Positions 8,051 to 15,767 of a stretch of 21,379 nucleotides of DNA are shown here, piece by piece. The stretch is taken from the NCBI GenBank assembly GCA_040905285.1, contig JBBDRV010000199.1:1-21379 (forward strand), written 5' to 3'. The stretch's first letter is position 1. Each line of letters starts with the position of its first letter. Under the pieces are notes generated by a model that was not told the DNA's origin, ran no database searches, and worked only from the letters and a program-made list of their open reading frames with translations. The stretch is from JBBDRV01 sp040905285. Its GTDB lineage: Bacteria > Bacteroidota > Rhodothermia > Balneolales > Balneolaceae. Made by a program: the position numbers and the translations under genes.

Positions 8051-8085
8051 TTGACAGTTAAGATGGACAGAATTTTGTAGTTTTG
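8051..8085 (+). promoter_or_regulatory. Candidate Bacteroidota-type promoter for trxB
   Basis: TAGTTTTG at 8078-8085 matches the TAnnTTTG -7 element of Bacteroidota, and TTGACA at 8051-8056 resembles a -35/-33 box. Counting from the end of TTGACA the gap is 21 bases; counting from TTG it is 24, a little long. A start near 8092 would leave a leader of about 29 bases before the ATG at 8121. No sigma-70 TATAAT fits the 17-base spacing. Confidence 0.4.
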
Positions 8086-8120
8086 GAGCCGGTAAAAAAT
8101 TTAAAAACTGCAGCAGAAAC

Positions 8121-9074
8121 ATGAAAGATATTGAAGGGAAAACACTTGACGTCATTATCATCGGCAGCGGGCCTGCCGGACTTACAGCGGCCCTTTATGC
8201 CGCACGGGCGGATCTGGCCCCTGTCGTATTTGAAGGACCCGAACCCGGCGGTCAACTTGTACAAACGACCGATGTGGAAAATTATCCCGGTTACCCGGAA
8301 GGGGTGCTGGGGCCGAAAATGATGGAGGATTTTCGTAAGCAGGCGCAGCGGTTCGGTGCAGATTGCCGTTATGGATATGTGACTAACATTGAATTTGGCA
8401 ATCGTCCCTACAAGCTGACGATCGATGAAGAGACGGAAGTTTATGCCAATGCTGTAATCATCTCCACAGGGGCAGAAGCCAGGTGGCTTCATCTTGAGAG
8501 CGAGCAGCGGTTGCGGGGAAAGGGGGTAAGTGCCTGTGCCACGTGTGATGGGGCATTTTTCCGTAATGAACATGTCGTTGTCGTCGGCGGCGGGGATACT
8601 GCCATGGAAGAAGCTGATTTTCTGACCAAGTTTGCCCGGAAAGTGACGGTTGTTCATCGCCGGAACAAGCTTCGTGCAAGCAAGGTGATGCAGCAGCGGG
8701 CATTCAGTAATGAAAAAATAGATTTTATGTGGGATTCCACGCTCGTGGAAGTCCTGGGGGACAACCTGGTAAAGGGGGTTCAGGTAAGAAACAGCCACAG
8801 CAATGAATTGATTACCCTTGAGGATGTGACCGGGGTTTTCGTGGCAATCGGGCACAAACCGAACACCGATCTTTTCAAGGGAGTCCTGTCCATGGATGAC
8901 GTAGGCTACATTCAGACAAAAGGGCAGTCGACAGTTACTGATTTGCCCGGAATTTTTGCCAGCGGAGATGCCATGGATCCTTCATACCGGCAAGCTGTTA
9001 CTGCTGCGGGTACCGGGTGCCGGGCGGCAATCGACGCGGAGAGGTTCCTGATGGATCAGAAGAAATCGACTTGA
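8121..9074 (+). CDS. trxB: Thioredoxin-disulfide reductase
   Basis: NADPH- and FAD-dependent reductase of thioredoxin, cytoplasmic; 317 residues, normal length. The FAD loop GSGPAG is at 15-20, the redox-active CATC at 139-142, the NADPH loop GGGDTAMEEA at 156-165 and the NADPH phosphate-binding HRRNKLRAS at 179-187. The C-terminal FAD motif GIFASGDAMDPSYRQAVTAA (277-296) is complete. All catalytic features of the low-molecular-weight bacterial enzyme are present. The ribosome site is weak. It is transcribed away from the pnt operon, whose NADPH product it would consume; this link is metabolic inference only, as the two face a shared 505-base spacer. A thioredoxin gene is not in the window. 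Confidence 0.97.
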   Translation: MKDIEGKTLDVIIIGSGPAGLTAALYAARADLAPVVFEGPEPGGQLVQTTDVENYPGYPEGVLGPKMMEDFRKQAQRFGADCRYGYVTNIEFGNRPYKLTIDEETEVYANAVIISTGAEARWLHLESEQRLRGKGVSACATCDGAFFRNEHVVVVGGGDTAMEEADFLTKFARKVTVVHRRNKLRASKVMQQRAFSNEKIDFMWDSTLVEVLGDNLVKGVQVRNSHSNELITLEDVTGVFVAIGHKPNTDLFKGVLSMDDVGYIQTKGQSTVTDLPGIFASGDAMDPSYRQAVTAAGTGCRAAIDAERFLMDQKKST

Positions 9075-9098
9075 AACAGACGCTGTGGGGTGCGGCAT

Positions 9099-9130
9099 CA
9101 CTCACCCGATATACACTCACCCGCGGGTGA
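9099..9130. promoter_or_regulatory. Palindrome TCACCCGCGGGTGA with a direct repeat, between trxB and yifB
   Basis: A perfect 14-bp palindrome occupies 9117-9130. Its left arm is part of CACTCACCCG, which is also present at 9099-9108, 15 bases earlier. A palindrome plus a phased extra half-site looks like a dimeric-repressor operator. It could also form a hairpin, but no T-tract follows, so a terminator is less likely. It lies in the 179-base gap that must contain the yifB leader. Confidence 0.35.
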
Positions 9131-9253
9131 TACCCGTTCCGTTCTGCTGACAGAAAATGGTTCCCTGCAAGGAGTCAAACGCAGTCCGACCATTCTGTAA
9201 AGGCTGCTACACCAAAAGCGGTCTCAAAGTGGCAGAACCGGAGAATTAAGATC

Positions 9254-10795
9254 ATGTTATCACGAGTCTATTGCGCCTCCACGATCGGAGTTCATGCCCG
9301 TCTGATCGAGGTTGAGATAAATATGAGTGCGGGGCTTCCGAGGTACTTTCTCGTCGGATTGCCGGATCGGGCGGTCAGTGAGTCAAGAGACCGCATAGAA
9401 GCTGCTCTTAAAAATGCAGGGGCAAGCTTTCCCCGGGGACGCATCACCGTAAACCTGGCTCCCGCCAATGTACCGAAGGAGGGCAGTTCATTTGATCTTC
9501 CTATTGCCTTGACCCTCCTGGCTGTTTCGGGGCAGGCCCCTTCCGGGAAGCTGAATCAGACTCTTGCGGTAGGCGAGCTAGCCCTGAACGGCAAGCTGAG
9601 GCCGGTCAAGGGGGTCCTGCCGATAGCGGAGGAGGCAAGGAACTCCGGTTTGAAATACCTGGTGGTACCTTCCTCCAACGGCGCTGAAGCTGCAATGGTA
9701 GAAGGGATCGATGTGCTGGCTTTCGACAATATCAGAGATGTCATGCAGTGGCTGAAATGCAGCAATTCTGCGGATCGGGTGAGGATTAACAGGGATAACC
9801 TGTTAAAAAAAAACAGGCCGGCCGGTTTGCCTGATTTCGGGGATGTAAGGGGGCAGGAGAGTGTCAAGCGGGCTCTGGAGGTTGCTGCAGCGGGAGGGCA
9901 CAATCTGGTCATGGTCGGCCCGCCGGGGTCCGGAAAAACCATGATGGCGCGGCGCATACCGACGATCCTGCCGCCTCTGACCCTTGATGAGGCGCTTGAG
10001 ACAACTAAAATCCATTCGGTTGCAGGGATTCTGCCCGCAGGACAGGCCCTGGTTCGCGAACGGCCTTTCAGATCACCCCATCATACGGTTTCAGATGTTG
10101 CGCTTGTCGGAGGCGGAAGCATACCCGGTCCCGGAGAGATTTCCATGGCTCATAACGGGGTGCTTTTCCTGGACGAACTTCCTGAATTCAGGCGAACTGC
10201 CCTTGAAGTGATGAGGCAGCCGCTTGAAGATGGATTTGTCCATATATCCAGGGCCAGAATAAGCGTCACCTACCCGGGAAGAATCATGCTGGTTGCCTCG
10301 ATGAATCCGTCTCCGTCAGGAGACTGGTACGATGAAGCAGATCCGGGAGGCGACAGCCCGCGGCAGATGCAACGGTATATGGGTAGAATCAGCGGTCCCC
10401 TGACAGACCGCATCGATCTGCACGTAGACGTTGAAAAAGTAGGCTATGAAGAACTGTCCGCCAAAGCAAAAGGGGAGAGTTCTGCACAGATCCTTGAACG
10501 GGTGCTGCAGTCAAAACAAATTCAGAACCGGCGTTTTAACGGCAAGAGTGGCATATATGGCAATGCGCAGATGAATACGAAGACGACGAGACAGCTATGT
10601 CCGCTGGATGGGACAAGCGGCCGGTTGATGAGGAAAGCGATGAAATCCCTCAGGCTGTCTGCAAGAGCCTATACCAGAATTCTAAAGGTATCCAGGACAA
10701 TTGCAGATCTGGATTCATCAGAAAGGATAAGGGCGAATCATATAGCGGAAGCCATTCAGTACCGGTCACTGGACAGGGAAGGCTGGCTCGGATAG
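9254..10795 (+). CDS. YifB/ComM family Mg-chelatase-like AAA+ ATPase
   Basis: A 513-residue protein of the YifB/ComM family; ComM of Vibrio is a helicase for branch migration during natural transformation, and the role here is inferred from family only. Residues 1-170 form the N-terminal Lon-protease-like domain (ending near FDNIRDV). The AAA+ module has Walker A GPPGSGKT (222-229), FRSPHHTVSD (272-281), Walker B LFLDELPEF (304-312) and an arginine-rich sensor region. The Mg-chelatase C-terminal helices run from about 410 to the end. The loop that in many homologues is NPCPCG with a further cysteine pair is NPSPSG here (351-356) with no cysteines, as I remember for Bacteroidota members, so the zinc-finger-like insert is missing. 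The start ATG aligns with the family. Confidence 0.92.
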   Translation: MLSRVYCASTIGVHARLIEVEINMSAGLPRYFLVGLPDRAVSESRDRIEAALKNAGASFPRGRITVNLAPANVPKEGSSFDLPIALTLLAVSGQAPSGKLNQTLAVGELALNGKLRPVKGVLPIAEEARNSGLKYLVVPSSNGAEAAMVEGIDVLAFDNIRDVMQWLKCSNSADRVRINRDNLLKKNRPAGLPDFGDVRGQESVKRALEVAAAGGHNLVMVGPPGSGKTMMARRIPTILPPLTLDEALETTKIHSVAGILPAGQALVRERPFRSPHHTVSDVALVGGGSIPGPGEISMAHNGVLFLDELPEFRRTALEVMRQPLEDGFVHISRARISVTYPGRIMLVASMNPSPSGDWYDEADPGGDSPRQMQRYMGRISGPLTDRIDLHVDVEKVGYEELSAKAKGESSAQILERVLQSKQIQNRRFNGKSGIYGNAQMNTKTTRQLCPLDGTSGRLMRKAMKSLRLSARAYTRILKVSRTIADLDSSERIRANHIAEAIQYRSLDREGWLG

Positions 10796-10885
10796 CCCCG
10801 CTGCATGCCCGCCGGCCTGTATTTCACCATTTCCGGAAACCTGACTGTGAAATCGGCGTATAAAAAAGGAAAAGAGATACCGATT

Positions 10886-10999
10886 ATGGAGAAAGCCCAA
10901 AATACGACCGGCCGCAATAATAAAAGAGTTCACCGCGGAGATTTGTTCTTCACGCTCCCGTTTCTGTTATTTATTCTTTATCTGGTGTTTTTCTGGTAG
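10886..10999 (+). CDS. Possible 37-residue single-span membrane protein
   Basis: From the ATG at 10886 a short frame encodes a polar, basic N-terminus (MEKAQNTTGRNNKRVHRGD) followed by a strongly hydrophobic helix (LFFTLPFLLFILYLVFFW) and stop: a positive-inside, C-tail-anchored layout. AAAGAG lies nine bases upstream. The last 33 bases overlap antisense with the 3' end of the convergent SDR gene. It lies 90 bases after yifB on the same strand. I recognise no family. A chance frame is possible, but charge layout and ribosome site are suggestive. Confidence 0.35.
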   Translation: MEKAQNTTGRNNKRVHRGDLFFTLPFLLFILYLVFFW

Positions 11000-11737
11000 G
11001 GCAATGAATCCTATTCGGTCGATAATCCAGTCCGGAGTCAATTTGACAGCCCATGCCGCAATCCGCCAGCGTTTAGTGACATATGCATAATTCCTGCGCT
11101 TTTCAATGGCAGTCAGAATCTGGCGGGCGGCTTTATCGGCGGGAGCTATCCAGAACATTCTTCTCTGTGCTCCCCCGGTCATTTCACTCTCCACGAATCC
11201 CGGTCTGATATCCGTGACAACAATATCAGAGTCGGTATGTTTTGCTTTTTGTCTGTATCCCTGCATATAGGTTGATATGAAAGCTTTTGATGCATTATAC
11301 GCGGCTGACTGGCCATAACCCAGCAGGGAGGCAACCGACGAGATGCCGACAATGTGGCCGTGCTTTCTTCCTTTGAAATATTCATACGCCGTATTGGCAA
11401 GCTGTACAAAGCCAGACACATTTACATCAATTACATGTTGCTCTGCATCCAGTGAGTCTCTGTCCTGCAGATTGGAAACACCCGCATTTAATACCACAAT
11501 ATCCATTCCCCCCATCTCTTCGGCCAGGCCGGCCAGTCCTGTTTTAGCATCTTCAAAGTCAGTGAGATCCATCTGTCGAATATGCAGGCGTTCCCCCAGC
11601 TCCCCTTTCAGGGCTTCGAGCCGCCGAATCCGCCTGCCGGTGGCTCCCACAGTATAGCCTTGCGCTATGCAGAGCCGGGCCAGGGCTTCACCGATACCGG
11701 AAGTGGCTCCGGTAATGAGTATTGTTCTCGAAGGCAT
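10967..11737 (-). CDS. Short-chain dehydrogenase/reductase (SDR family), substrate unknown
   Basis: Classical SDR of 256 residues with the nucleotide loop TGATSGIG (9-16), NAG (84-86), Asn106, and the catalytic Ser134, Tyr147 and Lys151 in GISSVASLLGYGQSAAYNASK. Arg35-Arg36 after the second strand suggests a preference for NADP(H). After the core, residues 200-256 hold a helix with amphipathic character (AIEKRRNYAYVTKRWRIAAWAVKLTPDWIIDRI), as in SDRs that act on membrane lipids or long-chain substrates; that reading is inference. It starts with ATG and its 3' end overlaps the small plus-strand frame. It is transcribed divergently from the hexuronate locus and I see no reason to place it in that pathway. 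Confidence 0.85.
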   Translation of the reverse strand: MPSRTILITGATSGIGEALARLCIAQGYTVGATGRRIRRLEALKGELGERLHIRQMDLTDFEDAKTGLAGLAEEMGGMDIVVLNAGVSNLQDRDSLDAEQHVIDVNVSGFVQLANTAYEYFKGRKHGHIVGISSVASLLGYGQSAAYNASKAFISTYMQGYRQKAKHTDSDIVVTDIRPGFVESEMTGGAQRRMFWIAPADKAARQILTAIEKRRNYAYVTKRWRIAAWAVKLTPDWIIDRIGFIALPEKHQIKNK

Positions 11738-11801
11738 TGTTCAGAGACGTTCTAAAATTAACTGAAGACATAAACTGAGGATGTTAAACGGAAGACTGCC
11801 A

Positions 11802-11829
11802 AATATCCCTGGCGTAATATCCCTGGCGG
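11802..11829. repeat. Tandem duplication of a 14-bp unit (AATATCCCTGGCGT)
   Basis: Two head-to-tail copies, 11802-11815 and 11816-11829, differ only at the last base (T/G). They sit just upstream of the TRAP permease remnant and may be a scar of the rearrangement that truncated it; slippage is the simple alternative. Confidence 0.8.
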
Positions 11830-12039
11830 ATGATCAAGTTGCAAGCTCTTATCTCCTGAATGATCCGGAGAAACGACAATCCTGTCGTGATTTTGCTCAT
11901 CATTAACCTTATCCTTCTGGCCATAGGTACATTTATGGACATGACACCGGCTGTGTTGATCTTCACTCCCATATTTCTGCCGGTTGCCGTTGACCTCGGG
12001 GAACCAAGTCCGTATTTACCGCGTCCTTTCAGTTATTAA
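11830..12039 (+). pseudogene. Remnant of a TRAP-transporter large permease (DctM-like)
   Basis: From 11860 a 59-residue frame reads NPVVILLIINLILLAIGT, then FMDMTPAVLIFTPIFLPVAV. This is the hallmark segment of DctM/TRAP large permeases, which are normally about 420-440 residues. It is followed by a short tail ending YLPRPFSY that resembles typical DctM C-termini, so an internal stretch (roughly 70 or more residues) seems to have been lost. Upstream, 11842-11856 (QALIS) continues the same frame but a TGA at 11857 breaks it, and nothing recognisable of the first ~330 residues precedes. The stop is 11 bases before the uxaE ATG, the spacing of an operon partner. With the 62-codon antisense frame dismissed, this remnant and the 14-bp duplication are all that the 313-base gap 11738-12050 contains. 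Identification is from memory of the family motif. Confidence 0.7.
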
Positions 12040-12050
12040 ATAAAAAAAAC

Positions 12051-13592
12051 ATGTATTCAGATCAGAACAAACACATATCTGCAGAAGAAAAGCAGCTGGC
12101 CCGGCAGATTGCAGATGAACTGGGCGCTGCAACCATCTATGAAAACTCATTCCACCGCAGGGACGAGACCCTGTTTTTCATGCTGAAACGTGATCTCGTA
12201 AAGTTGCTGGTCATTGTAACGGGGCGGGAACAAATGGCAGGACTGGGTTTCCGGGGTCAGGCGGAGACAGCAGGCGGAGCTGAATTTTTTACCTGCGCGC
12301 TTGCACATGAAAATGCAGAGGCATTGCGTACCTGTTTCCCTTTCACGAATCCGGTACTGATCGGAAAGAAGAATTCCTATGGTTACGGGGACCGTCTGGG
12401 AAACGCCGGCCCGGCCCATCTCAGGTCGGTAAAAGGAACGGGTTTCAAACCGGTACTGGCCCAGCAATCGATCCGTGAACTTGAGCGGACCGGCCGCAAA
12501 CCTGAAGACGTCATGGATGCTGCTAGCTGGGCCGTTTTCCAGGAAGGATATTCTGATGGATTTGGCGCGGATGCAGACCATCTGAAGACCACCGCCGATA
12601 TCGACAGGATGGTGGATGCGGGCTTTACCATGTTTACAATCGATCCGAGCGAGTACGTGTTCGACGGATCCGCCGGACTGGAAGCGGACATTCTTGAAAA
12701 CCTGTTTCAGGACCTGCCATGGACTGAACTTGAGGACAAGCCGCAATCCCTGCTCAGTCGATATGTGAAGCAGACCATCAGCCTTGACGGCCGGCGACTC
12801 AGCCCGGAGCCGAGAGATGTGCAGGAGGCCATGGTGAAATACGGACGTGTGCTTTCCCATACCAGCATGATGGTCCGTCACCTGGCGGAGAACCATTCCG
12901 GGCATCCTGCAGAAATAGAACTTTCCGTCGATGAGACGGAACAGCCGACCACCCCGTTTGAACATTTTCTGATTGCATCAGAACTCAGCCGGCTTGATAT
13001 CAGCCTGGTCAGCCTGGCCCCCAGGTTTTGCGGGGATTTTGAAAAAGGTGTCGATTTCAGAGGAGATCTTGACCAGTTTCGTGATGAATACAAAATGCAT
13101 CTTGCCATTGCCGGGGAATTCGGGGGCTACAAGCTGAGCATCCACTCCGGAAGTGACAAGTTTTCTGTCTATGAAGTAATCGGTTCCCTGGATGAAGGAG
13201 CGGTGCATGTTAAAACGGCCGGCACCAGTTACCTGGAAGCGTTGCGCACGCTTGCCCGTGCTGACCCGCAGCTGTTTCGGGACATACTCACGTTTTCCAT
13301 GTCCAGATTTGAAGAGGACAGAAATACCTACCATATTTCCGCACGGCTGTCGGACCTTCCCGATGTATCGGCCCTGGGGGAGAATCAGCTGATCGGGTTA
13401 CTCGATAATGATGAGGCCAGACAAGTGCTGCATGTAGCCTACGGATCCGTGCTTTCAGGAGGTTATCCGGAAGCAGAAGGGTTCAGGAGCCGACTGATGG
13501 AGGTATTGTCGACAAACGAAATGCTCTACGAGGAGAATCTGGTCCGTCATTTTGAGAAGCATCTGCGGCCATTCAGGAAATTGAAACCTTAA
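12051..13592 (+). CDS. uxaE: Tagaturonate/fructuronate epimerase family protein
   Basis: UxaE interconverts D-tagaturonate and D-fructuronate, first shown in Thermotoga maritima, replacing the reduction/dehydration route through altronate so that galacturonate carbon enters the glucuronate branch. The 513 residues agree with the family (about 480-510). Recognisable segments are SYGYGDRLG (109-117), PVLAQQSIRELERTGR (134-149), GYSDGFGADADHLKT (166-180) and FTIDPS (195-200); the acidic/histidine residues in these are the likely metal and substrate site, which is inference. There is no signal peptide, so it is cytoplasmic. The leader is AT-rich (TAAATAAAAAAAAC) without a Shine-Dalgarno. It is followed after 17 bases by an SDR that would take its product onward, and uxuA lies further downstream. 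Confidence 0.87.
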   Translation: MYSDQNKHISAEEKQLARQIADELGAATIYENSFHRRDETLFFMLKRDLVKLLVIVTGREQMAGLGFRGQAETAGGAEFFTCALAHENAEALRTCFPFTNPVLIGKKNSYGYGDRLGNAGPAHLRSVKGTGFKPVLAQQSIRELERTGRKPEDVMDAASWAVFQEGYSDGFGADADHLKTTADIDRMVDAGFTMFTIDPSEYVFDGSAGLEADILENLFQDLPWTELEDKPQSLLSRYVKQTISLDGRRLSPEPRDVQEAMVKYGRVLSHTSMMVRHLAENHSGHPAEIELSVDETEQPTTPFEHFLIASELSRLDISLVSLAPRFCGDFEKGVDFRGDLDQFRDEYKMHLAIAGEFGGYKLSIHSGSDKFSVYEVIGSLDEGAVHVKTAGTSYLEALRTLARADPQLFRDILTFSMSRFEEDRNTYHISARLSDLPDVSALGENQLIGLLDNDEARQVLHVAYGSVLSGGYPEAEGFRSRLMEVLSTNEMLYEENLVRHFEKHLRPFRKLKP

Positions 13593-13609
13593 ACCATACA
13601 CATTGACCT

Positions 13610-14392
13610 ATGAGTTATCTGAACAAACTTTTTTCACTTGAAGGAAAGACGGCCGTTATTGTCGGCGGAAGCGGAGTGCTGGGTGGTGAAATGACCCAGG
13701 CACTTGCGCAGGCCGGGGCCAAAACTGCTATTTTTTACAGCGGGAACCGGGAAGGGGCTGATGAGCGTGCGGAAAAAGTAAAAAAAGCGGGAGGCGAGGC
13801 TATTGTCTGCCAAGCGGATGCACGGAAGGAGAAGTCGCTTAAACGGGCTTTTGGCGAAGTTACTGAAAAATGGGGAGGTGTTGACATACTGGTCAATGCA
13901 CCGGGCATCAACTCTGTCACACCCATAATGGAGATAACGGAAGAGGAGTGGAATAACATTCTGGATGTAAATCTGAAAGGGGCTTTTCTCGCCAGCAGAA
14001 TAGCTGCCGACCAGATGATCAGGGACGGGAGGGAAGGCAGCATTATCAATATTTCCTCGGCGTCGTCGGAAATTCCGTTGTCCAAAGTGTTTACCTACAG
14101 CATTTCCAAGTCCGGAATGAACAACATGACCCGCTTTATGGCGAGGGAATGGGCCCCGCACAACATACGTGTCAATGCCATTCTTCCCGGTTTTTTCCCG
14201 GCAGAACAAAACCGGAAAATCCTTACAAAAGAGCGACAGGAATCAATTTTTAATCACACGCCGATGAGACGGTACGGAGACGCAGAGGAGCTTTCCGGTG
14301 TCGTAGTCTGGCTCGCCTCTCCGACAGCAGCCTCTTTTGTGACGGGTGCCCTGATTCCTGTTGACGGCGGATTTACTGCAACGACCATTTGA
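13610..14392 (+). CDS. SDR, probable D-mannonate oxidoreductase / fructuronate reductase
   Basis: Classical SDR of 260 residues. Nucleotide loop GGSGVLGG (19-26), NAPG in place of NAGG (96-99), Asn121, catalytic Ser150, Tyr163 (TYSISK) and Lys167, and the C-terminal VTGALIPVDGGFTATTI are complete. SDRs with this glycine loop and the long PGFFPAEQNRK segment (193-203) are commonly annotated as mannonate oxidoreductases next to UxuA. Position between uxaE (17-base gap) and uxuA supports reduction of D-fructuronate to D-mannonate, the step performed by UxuB in E. coli, which belongs to an unrelated family. I leave the symbol empty for that reason. Function rests on context plus family resemblance; gluconate 5-dehydrogenase or another sugar SDR is possible. 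Confidence 0.82.
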   Translation: MSYLNKLFSLEGKTAVIVGGSGVLGGEMTQALAQAGAKTAIFYSGNREGADERAEKVKKAGGEAIVCQADARKEKSLKRAFGEVTEKWGGVDILVNAPGINSVTPIMEITEEEWNNILDVNLKGAFLASRIAADQMIRDGREGSIINISSASSEIPLSKVFTYSISKSGMNNMTRFMAREWAPHNIRVNAILPGFFPAEQNRKILTKERQESIFNHTPMRRYGDAEELSGVVVWLASPTAASFVTGALIPVDGGFTATTI

Positions 14393-14485
14393 ACTGCCGA
14401 AACGATCAACAACAGTTAAAAAAATGGTGGCAGCTGCAGTTTGACGGTCCCGGAGCAAACCAGCCGGGCATTCAATCCGGATCCT

Positions 14486-14492
14486 AAAAGGA
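14486..14492 (+). promoter_or_regulatory. Ribosome-binding site of the DUF6807 lipoprotein gene
   Basis: AAAAGGA five bases before the ATG at 14498. It selects this ATG over an upstream in-frame TTG at 14441 and places the lipoprotein signal at the very N-terminus. Confidence 0.7.
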
Positions 14493-14497
14493 CTATT

Positions 14498-15712
14498 ATG
14501 AAAATACAGGCATTTACAACAGTCCCTGGTCTCTTTCTTTTGTTTCTGTTTGCCGGTTGTGACGGTGACGGGAGGGAGACGGCAGGCCGGGAAACCGGAG
14601 AAACAGGAGCCAGAGTGGTGGATAACTCGATTCATGTCATGTCCGGCGATGAAGGAACCATCCCCGTTGCTGTGGAATGGAATGAAGACATGCCGGCCTG
14701 TCTGGAGTCAAACGGATCCCTGATTCCTGTCCAGGCAGAGCAGCTGGAAAACGGTCGAACCCTGCTCTGGATGCTGGCGGAAACATCTCCGGTCGAAGAG
14801 CGTGTCTATGACCCTGTTTCAGAAGGGATCTGTACGGGCGGGAGCTGGCGGTGGGAAACAGCCGGCGGGAACCGTATGCAGCTTCTGTCGGACGGCATTC
14901 CCGTCATTGAATATGTATATCCCGTATATAACTCTGATAATGTCGAAGAGACAAAAAAACCTTATCACCACGTATTTTCACCGGATGGCGCAAGACACAT
15001 CACCAAAGGCGTCGGCGGGAGGTATTCTCATCATCGCGGCATATTTTTCGGATATAACAGAGTCCGCTTTAACGACCGGGAACTGGATATATGGCATGCG
15101 GAGGACGGGGAACGTCCTGAACATGCGAGTATAAACCATGAGTGGACAGGACCGGTTTTCGGAGGACAGGAGGTAATCATACTCTGGAAGGACCGGGTAG
15201 GGGACCCTTTTGCTGAAGAGGTGCGGCGATTGAGGGTATTCCGTCGTTCAGACAGTGCGACAATGATTGATATCAGGACCGTCCTTACCTCCCTGGCCGG
15301 GACAGTGGAACTGGACGGGGATCTTCAGCATGCAGGCGTCCAGTTCAGGGCAGCCCAGTATGTCAGCGATAATATGGAGCAGTCACAGTTTCTAAGGCCT
15401 GAAGGTTGGGAAGAGTACCCGGTTGATGAAGAGATGGGTGATCCTGAACAGTATACAGACCTTCCCTGGAATGCTTTTCGTTTCTTCGTAGACGGTGAAC
15501 CGTATACTGTCGGATACTTCAGCCATCCCGACAATCCACAGGGTGCTGAAATGTCGGAAAGGCTGTACGGCAGGTTCGGCGAATTTGTTCCGGCGGTCAT
15601 CGATGAAGAAAACCCGCTCGTCCTGCGATACCGATTATATATAACCGGCGGCCATGAAACTGACCGTGAAGAAATGGAACGGGAATACGCCATTTACCGG
15701 GCAACCCCCTGA
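14498..15712 (+). CDS. DUF6807 (PmoA-like) family lipoprotein
   Basis: A 404-residue exported lipoprotein. The N-terminus MKIQAFTTVPGL, then FLLFLFAGC, is a type II signal with lipidated Cys21, followed by an acidic/glycine linker (DGDGRETAGRETGE) that suits an outer-membrane or periplasmic anchor. The body fits the DUF6807 family, sometimes labelled 'PmoA' though unrelated to methane monooxygenase: PYHHVFSPDG (155-164), YSHHRGIFFGYN (176-187) and DIWH (197-200) are the recognisable motifs, rich in histidines that could form an active site. The predicted fold is beta-rich, galactose-mutarotase-like, and the substrate is unknown. It is 105 bases after the SDR and followed at once by a lipoprotein oxidoreductase, the usual genomic company of this family in Bacteroidota and Planctomycetes. 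Its place among cytoplasmic uronate genes suggests handling of a uronate-containing glycoside in the envelope. Confidence 0.8.
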   Translation: MKIQAFTTVPGLFLLFLFAGCDGDGRETAGRETGETGARVVDNSIHVMSGDEGTIPVAVEWNEDMPACLESNGSLIPVQAEQLENGRTLLWMLAETSPVEERVYDPVSEGICTGGSWRWETAGGNRMQLLSDGIPVIEYVYPVYNSDNVEETKKPYHHVFSPDGARHITKGVGGRYSHHRGIFFGYNRVRFNDRELDIWHAEDGERPEHASINHEWTGPVFGGQEVIILWKDRVGDPFAEEVRRLRVFRRSDSATMIDIRTVLTSLAGTVELDGDLQHAGVQFRAAQYVSDNMEQSQFLRPEGWEEYPVDEEMGDPEQYTDLPWNAFRFFVDGEPYTVGYFSHPDNPQGAEMSERLYGRFGEFVPAVIDEENPLVLRYRLYITGGHETDREEMEREYAIYRATP

Positions 15713-15767
15713 AATCGCTGACACCTGTCGGAACACGGGCCGTGCCGGTGTTGATATTATCTATTTT

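Larger units (their letters stand above)
7616..8120. other. 505-base divergent intergenic region between pntAa and trxB
   Basis: I found no convincing coding frame and no tRNA or known riboswitch. The minus-strand leader of pntAa (7616-7740) is AT-rich and may hold its promoter; TATACTTTG on the minus strand near 7725-7733 is close to, but not exactly, TAnnTTTG. In the middle, GCGCGG near 7746 and CCGCGC near 7775 could close an imperfect stem extended by AAGAG/CTCTT, a possible structured leader or small RNA. The right part (7980-8120) contains the trxB promoter candidate. The length is unusual compared with the compact surroundings. Confidence 0.4.

Noticed and set aside
8058..8855. Long minus-strand frame opposite trxB
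   Set aside because: Composition is typical of an antisense shadow, and the plus strand carries an unmistakable thioredoxin reductase.
11784..11972. 62-codon minus-strand gene in the SDR-uxaE gap
   Set aside because: It is the antisense of the DctM-like remnant, with no ribosome site or family resemblance.
12147..12965. 272-codon minus-strand frame opposite uxaE
   Set aside because: No domain pattern; rich in the Arg, Cys and His expected from an antisense frame of a GC-rich gene.
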